From assembly GCF_026914265.1 (NCBI RefSeq), contig NC_069132.1, positions 34,900,932-34,964,931 of the forward strand: a stretch of DNA of 64,000 bases. Reading direction: 5' to 3'. This DNA is from Mya arenaria. Its lineage: Eukaryota > Mollusca > Bivalvia > Myida > Myidae. Made by a program: the position numbers and the translations under genes. The notes beneath the pieces were generated by a model that made no database searches, was not told where the DNA came from, and saw only the letters and a list, made by a program, of their open reading frames with translations. Shown here piece after piece: positions 49,130-60,900 of this stretch. Position 1 is the first letter of the stretch. The number at the start of each line of letters is the position of its first letter.

Positions 49130-49460
49130 AAGGGCCATAGCTCTGTGTCGTCTAAAGCGCTCTGGCCGATTATCAAGTTTTTCAAAATTTTGGCTGTAAT
49201 GTCCATAGTTGTTGTGACTTTAGTTATGAATAGGGTATAGTGATGAAACTTACTACAAAGCAAGCTCAGGTGGAGACATACCCTGATATGACTTTGTGGC
49301 TGGTTAAGTCAAGGTCACAAATACTGAAAACAGTTTATAACTATCAATAACTAGAGCTGATGATGCGAAGTGATTAAACTTGGTATGTGGAAATGCATCT
49401 TGGGATTGAACTTTTAGCGATAAGGTTAAAAGGTCCTTGTTCCTTAAAACAACTTTTTAG
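49130..49460. repeat. Probable interspersed repeat
   Basis: Contains phrases typical of mollusc dispersed repeats, such as AAAGGGCCATAGCTCTGTG, GTGATGAAACTTACTA, AAGTCAAGGTCACAAATACT and GTGATTAAACTTGGTATGTG. No second copy is present in the window, so the support is only resemblance. Confidence 0.3.
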
Positions 49461-50523
49461 CTCAATAACTGCAATTAAGAATGACATACAGTGATGGAGT
49501 TCAGTTAAATTAGAGATCCTGCACATATGTACATTCGAGTTGTTTTTCGAGTTTGTAAAAACAAAATGAAGGTCAAAGTTGTACATATTTCTTGATACCT
49601 TAAATCTTAATTTGCGATTATTCCCTGATTTTTAAAACCTTTTTTTTCACATTGCAGGTTTTGTAGTACACATTGAAAATTAATATCAGTGAACATTGAA
49701 TGCAAATGGAAACATCATGAAAAGCTAAAAGAAAAAAGCTTGCTACCAACAACCTATTAGCACAAGTAAGCCTCCTGGACTCTCGCGGGCAGCTGGAGAT
49801 ATTGGTCACCTGCATGCATGACTCCTGTACATTACACTGCTGGGGGCTGCTCCACATTATCACCTTGTGTGAGCTTACTCAGTTTTCAAATAGCACCGGT
49901 AATAAGTCAAAGTAAAAGTTTGAGAAACATATATATTTTTTTTAAGAATTTATTGCATCAGTTCTTTTCTCAAACCATGAACAAAACATGGATGTTGTAA
50001 AATATAAATAAACAATGTATAAAAGACAATAAATGAACATGACCTACATGTTTAAATAATTTACAGAGCTTCCATTCTCAAAGTCATCTAACAATGTTTC
50101 TTGCCTTTTCTTCGTAGTCATACTAGTGTAACCACTCATGACAAACACGAGACCATTGAATTGATGACAGATGCAATATGTTTCATGGATATTAGCTTCA
50201 GGTCTAAAGTTGCATACCAAATTACGTATTTGGTCAACATGAACATTGAGTTTGAGACCAAACCAATCTTGGTTCATTGCTATTCAACTTTGTTGCTAGA
50301 ATTTGCTAGCTCAGAGCAACACTTAATCCCTCCATATCAAGTCATCCAACTTTCTTCATAAAAAGTAAAGCCTTGTTTCTTCTTTGAGAAAGTTTGGCTA
50401 ATTTCGGATTTAACAAGAAATTGCTTTAATATCAGCTCAGAGCAACAGATAAGTCTTCTGTATCAAGTCACCCGCCTTTTTAAAAAAAAGTTGAGCATAG
50501 TTTCTTCTTTGAGAAAGTTGTGC
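49461..50523. other. Intergenic / 3' flank of the ARF-like gene
   Basis: No exon was recognised. It contains two similar segments about 110 bp apart (GCTCAGAGCAACA..., CCTCCATATCAAGTCATCC/TCTGTATCAAGTCACCC, TTTCTTCTTTGAGAAAGTT) at 50310-50395 and 50435-50525, a short direct duplication. Confidence 0.5.
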
Positions 50524-52904
50524 TCATTTTGAGTAAACAAGACTGCATAGTTTTTGTAAGGCAACCTGGAATGTTGTGGGTTCATCTTGTCGTATTGTTG
50601 CCCAGTCGTATTTTCTGTCCGCCGCTATGTTTTCCAAATCTAGCTCCTTCTCGATGCTTGGTATTGAGTACATATCTGAAAAACATATAAATGTAAAATA
50701 GAAAATTTGAGCGGATGTAATAATAGCTATACTATTTGTGCAAAACATTTTCTTTCAATATTTAACCATGCATTACAGCAGTTTGAAATGCTACCATGTT
50801 CAAATTACTTTCAAGGTACCAGGTAAGCCTCCATCATTAGGACGCAAAGCTGTGTTTGTGCATTTTTTATATTCACATCAGATTGTTTCTATGTTTAATT
50901 CATATTGATTAACCATTATAATGTTTTGCATGGATTACATTTTCAAATAACACCATAATGATGCTACGATGATATGATATATAAAAGGAAGGTTACAAAA
51001 CAATTTTTTACTATTTTTTTTTATTTTTACGTAGAATTTTATCAATTTGTTTCTTAAATAACATGTTTACATATAAAAAAAATATGAAAAAAACTTCAAA
51101 ATGTTCAAACTTAACAATCTAAATTGAAACTTGACCAGTAGGATTTTTTTTTGTATTATCCTTATGATGAATTCTTTATAAATATTTAAAAAAAAATACA
51201 GCTCTAATTTAAACTTTTGGTGATGTTTTATCATTGAAACAAGCATTTTGTTTAGATTTCTGACCCTATACTACATGAACGAATACCTTTAATATGATCT
51301 ATAAAGCTCACATATAATTTGAATCATATTCAAGGGCGACTGACTGCACTATCCTATATGCTTAAAAGAATGGTCTCTTCTTAATTGTTTGTATTATTAC
51401 ATGTTGAAAACCTAACAGTCAATGAAACAAGAGCACTGAGGAGCAAATGCCAATGCTCCTCTGTTTTTCTGATTCAAACAAGGGGTATAACTTGACAATA
51501 ATGAAGCCAGAGTTATTGGCCTTACTGTACATGAGCATATTTTCCCTGGTAAGATGTGTACAAAGTTTCAGTTAAATATTTAAAAAAAAAATCAGTTGTA
51601 GCCCAAAACTGAAAATGTAGACTACACCAAAACCAAGGGTAACAAAATATCTGAACTTTTTTCTTCAAAAAACGGAAGAGCTAATAAATACGGTAAAACC
51701 AAAGCATTTACTCACTGTTAAGGTCGGCCTTGCTGAGCACAAAGAGCAGCGGGAGGCCCTTCATGTCACGGTCCCTTAGCAGGACTCGGAGGTCGGCCTG
51801 TACTTCCTGCAGATTACTGAGCTCACTGGCATCGAGGAGGTAAACCAGTGCTGAAAATATGACAAATAACACTAGTTTCCTGGTGTGTACATCCTACAAC
51901 ATTTTGGTACTGTTGTCTTGTAACTTCTAATAGGTCAAAGTATGTACTGCCATATTAGCCAGCAAAGTATAGATATTCAAATGTTTTTTATTTAAAATTG
52001 AAAAATTCAAAAATGTTTAAAAATTGAAAGTGATGAGAATTCGGACAAAATTGATTTTTTTTTCAGCTAAACATTTGCATCATAATTCAGGCTTGTCCAT
52101 TTAAATGTCTTTAAATGACTACAAGAAACCACAGGGGGTTCTCACAATTTTTTAACCCCATATTTTAATGATCTATAGATTATATAAAGGGTAAAAGAAA
52201 AAAAATGATGAGAAACCCTGTGGAAGAAACAACAAGTACACACCTTCAGTGCCATGGTAGAACTGTCGACGTCTTGATATGTCGGAGATGTCCCACATGA
52301 GAAGCATCTGCCCATTGCGCACCCCGTACACCATCTCAACATTGAAACTCTGTGTGGGCGCCGCCATAGTCTCCTGACCTGGCAAACACCAGCCATACAG
52401 CAAGGTGGTCTTGCCTTTCATAAAAAATTGCAATTATTATACTAAAGTTTCAAACATTAATAAAAAAGCTTTAAAAATAATTAAGAAGTTACATTGTATT
52501 TTATCATTTTAAGTTGAGTTTATGATTTTATTCATTACAACATTGATTTTGAATTCAATAATATATCTAAGTTTGGTTTTTTTTGAAAATTAGTTTTTAT
52601 ACAAAAATAATAAGTTAATAATTATTTCTCAATGTAATTATTTATAAAAGTTTATTTCAAATCATTTTCCAGGAAATATTAAAATGTTAATAATCTTTTA
52701 TACTATAATAAGGTTAAAAACACAGCTTCCATTAAATATTAGTCTGTAGCAATTATCATTATAACATAAATATTCATCATCATAAATCATTATCATCTTT
52801 CAGTTAATACACAAAAATAAATAATAAAAATATTTACCTGATCCTTTCGGTCCCATGAGAAGTACCTTCTTAGGAACTGAATAACCACTACATACCCCAC
52901 CCAT
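50524..52904 (-). CDS. Divergent ARF-like small GTPase, four exons, complete
   Basis: Exons on the minus strand are 52904-52838, 52414-52244, 51850-51716 and 50675-50524. They have GT/AG borders and in-phase joins, giving 525 nt (174 aa plus stop), the usual ARF/ARL length. Gly2 (MGGVCSG) fits N-myristoylation. The P-loop is GPKGSGKT (residues 18-25). Switch I contains PTQSFNVE, close to the ARF PTIGFNVE signature. Switch II reads MWDISDISRRRQFY where ARFs have WDVGGQ, so the DxxG glycine and the catalytic Gln are absent. The G4 position reads LSKADL instead of NKxD. The G5 region is not recognisable. This is clearly of the ARF/ARL fold by order of motifs, but I cannot place it in a named ARL subgroup. 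It probably binds nucleotide with altered or no hydrolysis (inference). It lies on the same strand as the dynein gene, with its ATG about 2 kb downstream of that gene's stop. Confidence 0.82.
51424..51610 (-). repeat. Interspersed repeat family C, inverted copy
   Basis: ACAAGAGCACTGAGGAGCAA, then AATGAAGCCAGAGTTATTGG and TGTGTACAAAGTTTCAG. Read on the minus strand, these resemble the ACTCTGGCTTCAATAA...TTGCTCTTGT structure near 32525 and 38640. It lies in ARF-like gene intron 3. Confidence 0.45.
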
Positions 52905-52999
52905 GACTGTATCTGCTCATTTGCATACTACTGGGCCATTACAGAATCCAACATCTTCATTTATAGTCTCCACATTTACCCCACACAGTTCTTAAACAC

Positions 53000-54931
53000 T
53001 CCTATGTCCAGATATTTTGGACCTCAGCATGGGTGATTTTCAAGGATGGCCTACAGCCACTAAGTTATTGAACTGACAATGAATAATAATGACACTGTTT
53101 GTTATACATTGGATACTGTGAAAGAGTGAACATGGGAGGTAAATCCACCTGTGAGGCAAGCCAGTGCCATATTGGTAAATGGTATTGGAGGTCAAAATCC
53201 TGTGGAATAGCTTAAACAACTGGTAAATCAGTTAGGATTGCTCAACAGTACATGTTTTAGAGTTATTCTGTCCAGTAGAAGAATAATGGTTCTAAAATGA
53301 AGTCAAAGGCATACATGGATGCTATGATCTTTGAGGTTTTTAAGGTCTTATCTAAATTATACTAAATATGGTTTATATATCAATATAGAAGCACTTTTTA
53401 AAGATTTAACTATTCAACTGCTCATTAAAGGTCAATAAAAAACAACATCAATTTTCTGCATTTTTATTTTAGATTGATATAAATAATTTAATATACATGT
53501 ATATGGAAATACAGTCATGACAACTTGTACAGTTTTATCACAGATAAAATGATTTTATATTGAATCAATTAAAATGCACGAGGGTTGTTCTTGAAGTTCA
53601 CAGAATTTTACCATATACATATGAAAAGTGGTACACAATAAGTCTAATGAAATATACATTGACGGTAGAAAATTTAGGTGTTTTATCAAATCAGAAATAA
53701 TGATGTATGTTGTTGGATCTTGTAACGTGACATGTGGGATAGTAATTTTACTTGCAGACGCAATTTTTTTGCACACCAGGCAGGCATTTTTGATAAAATT
53801 GGGTTTGCTGAAAAACTCCTAAAAATAAAAATTTAGACCAAGAAAAGTTATCCATCATGTTTTTCCGGTCTGGACAGAAAAATCTGACATTGAAGCAAAT
53901 TGAGTTGCTGTTTATCACATTTGTTGAAAACTAGTAAAAGGTTTGGTTGACTTGCCATTTTTGTGAGCAAACACCTTCAAGAGGTTTTCTACAAAGCCAT
54001 TTTCTTACGCCTTACAGTAGCTGAAATACATGATCTGACGAAAGTTTAATTTTTCACCTTTTCTCAAAAATCATAGTGAATTAATTCATTTATTTTCAAA
54101 CTGAAACAATATCATTTAATAAGAATAATTTAACAGAAATAACGGAAAGAACAATTTATTCCAGCTTCCGTGAACAGAAACGTTCCAAGATTCAAGAATG
54201 TTCTAAAGTTTCAAAGTAAACAGATGACTATTCATCTTTGCGTTGATAATAAATCTCAAACATGGACGGGAATGCTTCTCTGCATGAGGTCTGTACCTGA
54301 AATGAAACAAAATAGTCACACGATGTCAGTGTTTTTACACCCCATGGATTGGGTTATGTAAACTGAACTGAGAGTCTGAGACAAACATCAGACTATGATT
54401 TTCATAGTAGTTCCAAATATAGAAGGAAAAGAAACTAGTGTTTATTTTATATTGTACATACAATGCTTAACACTTGAACATAAAACATAGAATCATGTCC
54501 ATACCTAGAGGAATTCATGAAACATAAATTGGCCAGGTTTCATTTTCTCGAAACATCCTTATTACAGGATTAAGCTAAACTCACTATTTTCGTTTGTGTA
54601 CAATTTGTGTTATATTTACATTCTTATGAGTTTTCGGACTTAAAAAAAAGTTTCTCTATGATAATCACGATGAATTCATTTTTATTTAGTAAAATCAAAC
54701 TTAAGTTCCATGAAATAAACTACCTAAGCTTGTGATGCATGTGATTTTCCAAGAAATTGAAACCTGTACTCATATTCAAATCGAGTGCATAAAGCATTTG
54801 AATAAATTTACGATGTATTTACACATTCACTGAAGCGCCAAATACATTTATAAAACAAAAAAGTCAGACAACTAAAGATTAAATAGTAAATTTTCCATCT
54901 TAAGATATAAACCCACTTGATATCACAGTCA
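53000..54931. other. Intergenic between ARF-like gene and DYNC2LI1
   Basis: No exon was recognised. GAGGGTTGTTCTTGAAGTTC at 53580-53599 is reminiscent of a mariner-type terminus, but no partner end or transposase was found. It should contain the ARF-like gene's promoter; no motif could be assigned. Confidence 0.4.
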
Positions 54932-57900
54932 TTAAGCTGCCACATCATCGTAGCGAGTCTTCTGCGATCTTCGTTCAGACTGTCTCCGGTATCGCTCCAA
55001 CTCCTACACAGAAACAGATACACATACTGTACTTCATTGCCAATAGACTTCATGGAAGCACTGAGGCATGCCTAAGGATAAGTATGAGAATAATATTGAA
55101 TACAGCCCCAGAACTTAACATCACTATGAAAATCTGACTTAAATGTACATGTGCATGTAAACATAGAGTACATGCACAAAGCTGAGGTTGTTTTTTTTTA
55201 CTTCTATATTAATAAGGGGAAAAGGTCAAAACGATTCCAATGCTACTATAAGCACTATCTATAGACGCCAGACACATGAAATGGAACTTAAACCAAAGTA
55301 ATGTCAGCCATTATGAAAATTGAGTGATTATAAAAGCTTGTCAACTTATACACTTACGTACCAAGTCGCAAAGCCTTATCAACTAACCTCTTCCTTCTGT
55401 GCCCGTAGCGTGTCTATTGCTGGCTCAGCATATTTTGGGTCCTTGGAGGGGTCTTCAACCTTAGATGGGTTATCAGTGTTCTGTAAAAAGTATTACTTGT
55501 AGCTTAGAAGTCCTTCAATACCAAAGAAACATGCGAAATCAATGAACCAGGTATGGTAAAAATAGTTAATAATCATTTTGAGCAATTTTCTTCATTTTTA
55601 CATGTACAACATTCCCAACATGTACAGACCCATTTTAAAGTGGTACTTGTTTTCAAAATCAATACATACACATGTATAAAAAACATAAATTTTGAGTGAT
55701 AAACGTTGAACTACTTACAAAATAATGCATTTTAGGAAAAAAACAATTACTGATAACAAGATAGTAACCTTGAATTTAATAACTGAAAATGCCCAATTAT
55801 TAAATTACTGGTGGGTCCTAAGATTTACGGAGATAAAAAAAGGTAGAAATACCGTGTTTTCTGCACCTTTCTTTCAAATTTTCAGTTTCCTTCATAAGAA
55901 CCATTATTTTCGATATTCATTCATACTTTTTGGTAAATCAAATCAATTGTGTAAACTGTGGTACTGCTTATTTGGGAGTTAGAGTGCATCTTTAATCGTT
56001 AAACATTTAACATGTCAGAGAACACTTATGCTGATGATATGAACTTAAAACATCCTTAACTTACTGTTTGTGGAAAATAGCTTGTAAAACAATGTTTCCA
56101 TAAATCCACAGGGTTCCTGAAAGAAGCAAACAAAACTTTTTGTATTGACACTAGCGATAAAAAGATGAACGAGTATTGTCGAAATTGTTCATTTGCCTCC
56201 TAAGTAGGAGTTAATCAATAAGGAATTTTTGGAATATCAATTATCGTTTTTAAACAATTACAAAACACTCTCTTTCATTAAAATCTGAATAATGACATTC
56301 TAGAATTTAATGGATTTGTTTTAAATATAATAATACTAATCAAAAACATAGTAACAATAAGTATTACATCACGACAGTTACGGTGGGCTAGAAATTTAGT
56401 AATTGCTGAATGATCTGGAAGGTATTTTTTTTATCTTATATTTTCATTATAATTTTGCAAGTGTTGGCAACAATATTTTTTCCATTTTTAAAATGAAATT
56501 GATGATTGATCAAAATGGCCTCTGATTATTTCTGATAATTTATCAATCAAAATGGCCTCTGATTATTTCCGATAATAAATAATAACAATATTTCCATATA
56601 TCATGCCTCCAACATGAATCACGCATTGCCATTTGCCCTGGATGGTCACTTAGCAGCCCCATATTTTTCCATACAGGGACACTAAATTTTATTGTACCAA
56701 AATGTCTTATTTTTTTATTCTGATCAATAAATGAAGCATTTCCCATAAATTGATCAATGTTAACTGGTTGTCAAAATGATATATACATTATGGTGTTAGC
56801 TTTCATCCAATATGGTTTCCTTTGCCCTGTACATCCCATATCAGGTCACCTACTAACCCCATAACTTTTAACTTCTAACCCCATAACTTTTAATAAGCAT
56901 ACTACTTATTGAATTATAAGATTTTCTATTAAGCTCTACCTAGTGGTTACCATTCTGATATGAGAATTAATGTATAAATTAATGTATTACCTGTTTACAG
57001 TGATCAACTTATGGGAAATGTTTTATTTTTGCATTAGAATCGGGAAATAGATGCCATTTTGGTAGGTTATTAATTATTGACCTAACATGGAAAAATATAG
57101 GGTCACCTCCTGACCAATTCTGAACCAATAGTGTTGCAACGTTCTTAATGAGGCATGATATATAAAATACCATTGTACTATATCTTACTTCCAACTTATT
57201 GAACATAAGCATGCTCGACCTGCTGGTAACCGTTCCCATATCAACAGCATGGACAAAAAACAAAGACAACACACTCCAAATAATCACAATCCTATACTGA
57301 CATACCTGGCGTTAACCCGCCCAACGTCCTTATCTGACAATGGAACATTTCCTACAAAAAGACAGCAAGGTTAACAAGTACAATGGAATTCTTCCAAGAG
57401 GGTGCTCATAGAGTTAGATTACATGTATATAGTCAAGTCAATCTCATTCAAATCAGATCCACAATACTCGCTTCATGATGTTGCTATGATTTTAATGAGA
57501 TTGTAGTTAAGTATTTATTTATATTTTTTGCTAGATTTTATAATTATTAAAACAAAATATCCTCAAAATCTAAGCCGTGCAAAATGGTAAAAGAAGTTTG
57601 CTTTAATTTTTACAACTTAAAGGCCACAAAAAAACTTACTACTTCCAATTATCACCAAATTAAAATAAAAAAGTTACATTAAAAACTGTTCTTAAAAACA
57701 CTGTTCTTAGTAAAACCATGTTGAATCAAACAATGCGAAAGTATTATTAAACATTATCAAATGTCTCTGAAATCTCCAAGAAGACTAAAACGGTTATCTA
57801 CAGTGAATAATCTATGGGAGTTAAAACAGGATATAATTATTCAGGATTATCACTCTAAATGATAAATTAAAAATCATTTAGGAGAGAAAAGATTTTGATA

Positions 57901-60900
57901 TATCCTGTCTTAAACAATTCGGAAGCTTTTTATTTTCAATTAGCTCCCTTGTACAACATATTTAAGCTCAAATCTTTTTGCAATTTTATTTAAGATTGAT
58001 GCAGCCTAACTGATCATTTGTTGTAAGGTGAGTACTTCTTACCTATAGCCTGGAGTGAGTCAAGGCCGACTGGAACCATAAGGGGTTTGTTATATTCTGT
58101 CTGTAGTACCTTACTGCAAACAAACCAAAAGCAATGTTTGACACATGTATTCCCGATATGTACCATACATAAACATCAAGTGATGCATTTATTCAATACC
58201 TGTACAAAGTTCTCCATAGAAGATGTTGCAGGCCCTTAAATACATTTCAGCTTAATTTAATTTTGTCTCTTTCTCTGAATAATCTTAAAGGGACTAGCTC
58301 ATGTTTTGTAAAATTCACTTTTTTATGACACAATAAAGTTTGACAATCATTAGGAGTGTTAAAAATAAGATGCTGACAGCTGGAACCCTGCAACATATGT
58401 TGATATATGCTCAAATATTGTCTTTTAATTACACGCTTTGAATAACGTTACTAACACTTTTCAATTAAAGTCTTACAGGTTAAACTATCCCCTAGCTTAT
58501 GTAAGAGTCCATGTGGGTGAGCGGTTTTATTGTCATTTTTCTAACTTTTTCTTCACTGTACTAGGTGTGTTTTATATACTTTAATTGTTTTTTTTTCCTG
58601 CAATTTCAGTATCAAAGAGTAAAATAATTATGTGTTTTCAGATGCATTTCTGTGAAAACAAATTTGGTCCAAAAGAAGGGATTTTTTTCAAGATGTCATG
58701 TCATTTTCATATTGGAGTTGCTTTAAGCAATTCTTAATGAGAGCACAGTTCTGAATACACAATCTATTTTAAAACAAGAGCACTACAGAGCGAATGCCGG
58801 TTTCTTCTTGGTACCAAGGTTTACCCCATACCACATGCTCATGCTCTCATGTAACATCATGCCAATGTACATATAATATTGTTGTAACATATTTCACAAT
58901 CATTGTACAATAAATGCCTTACACATTGCCTTAAACAGTTTAAATTATATAAAACCTATTATGCAATGACAGTCATCAAAACAAAACTTTGATGAACAAG
59001 CCCTATTTCTCATCCCTGCTATATAGAATTAAGGCTTGTGTCAACTTTAACAGGTGCAATGCTCATCCCATGTGTTTACAATTGACAAGGTAGAGAATTA
59101 CCTGGGAATGGTTCCAAACAGGTGATTGGTAATCACAGCCCTCGCCTTCTGAACAAGTTGTTCAATCTTCGTGCTGAAAAACTAAACAACCCAACCCAGT
59201 GTTATTTTTGTAGGAAATAAAAATCACATGTGCCATTGGCTTTTACTAACCCCTAGTCTGCTGTACCACAGTACTGTAAATTAATTGTTGCTTTTAAGTA
59301 GTATAGTACTGAAATAAATGTATATGGCATATGTATGGCATGTGTATGGTAATGTATATGGTAATGTGTACGGCAATGTGTATGGCAATGTGTAAGGCAT
59401 GTGTATGGTAATATGAAAGGCATGTGTATGGCAATGTGTATGTGTATGGCAATGTGTACGGCAATGTGTATGGCAATATGAAAGGCATGTGAATTGTAAT
59501 GTGTAAGGCAATGTGTATGGCAATATGAAAAGCATGTGTATGGCAATGTATACGGTAATGTGTAAGGTAATGTGTAAGGCATTTGTATGGTAATGTGTAC
59601 GGTAATGTGTAAGGCAATGTGTAAGGCATGTGTATGGCAATGTGTATGGTAATGTGTAAGGCATGTGTATGGTAATGTGTATGGTAATGTGTAAGGCATG
59701 TGTATGGCAATGTATATAGTAATGTGTAAGGTAACGTGTAAGGCATTTGTATGGTAATGTGTACGGTAATGTGTAAGGCAATGTGTAAGGTAATGTGTAA
59801 GGCATGTGCATGGTAATGTGTATGGTAATGTGTAAGGCAATGTGTATGGTAATGTGTATGGTAATGTGTAAAGCATGTGTATGGCATGTGTATGGTAATG
59901 TGTAAGGCAATGTGTAAGGGAATGTGTATGGTAATGTGTATGGCAATAAGTAAGGAAATGTGTAAGGCATGTGTATGGCAATGTGTAAAGCAATGTGTAT
60001 GGTAATGTGTATGGTAATGTGTATGGCAATGTGTAAGGCAACGTGTAAGGTTATGTGTAAGGTAATATGTAAGGCATGTGTATGGCAATGTGTAAGGTAA
60101 TGTGTAAGGTAATGTGTATGGCAATGTGTAAAGCAATGTGTATGGTAATGTGTATGGTAATGTGTATGGCAATGTGTAAGGCAACGTGTAAGGTTATGTG
60201 TAAGGTAATATGTAAGGCATGTGTATGGCAATGTGTAAGGTAATGTGTAAGGTAATGTGTAAGGCAATGTGTAAGGCATGTGTATGGTAATGTGTATGGC
60301 AATGTGTAAGGTAATGTGTAGAGCAATGTGTAAGGCATGTGTATGGCAATGTGTAAAGCAATGTGTATGGCAATGTGTATGGTAATGTGTATGGCAATGT
60401 GTATGGTAATGTGTAGAGCAATGTGTAAGGTAATGTGTAAAGCAATGTGTATGGCAATGTGTAAGGCACGTGTATGGTAATGTGTAAAGCAATGTGTATG
60501 GCAATGTGTAAGGCATGTGTATGGCAATGTGTAAAGCAATGTGTATGGTAATGTGTATGGCAATGTGTATGGTAATGTGTAAGGTAATGTGTAAAGCAAT
60601 GTGTATGGCAATATGTAAGGCATGTGTATGGTAATGTGTATGGCAATGTGTAAGGCATGTGTATGGTAATGTGTATGGCAATATGTAAGGTAATGTGTAA
60701 GGCATGTGTATGGCAATGTGTAAGGCATGTGTATGGTAATGTGTATGGCAATGTGTATGGCAATGTGTATGGCAAAGTGTATAACAATGTGTAAGGCATG
60801 TGTATGGTAATGTGTATAACAATGTGTAAGGTAATGTGTATGGCAATGTGTAAGGCAATACGTAAGGCAATGTTTATGGCAATGTGTATGGCAAAGTGTA

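Noticed and set aside
53580..53822. Possible mariner fragment (GAGGGTTGTTC motif and a 64-aa frame)
   Set aside because: No transposase signature or matching opposite terminus was found; the motif alone is too short.
59253..60870. Long minus-strand frames (up to 529 codons) rich in His/Thr/Tyr/Cys
   Set aside because: They are produced entirely by the 11/12-bp minisatellite inside a DYNC2LI1 intron. No start context, domain or non-repeat sequence supports a gene.
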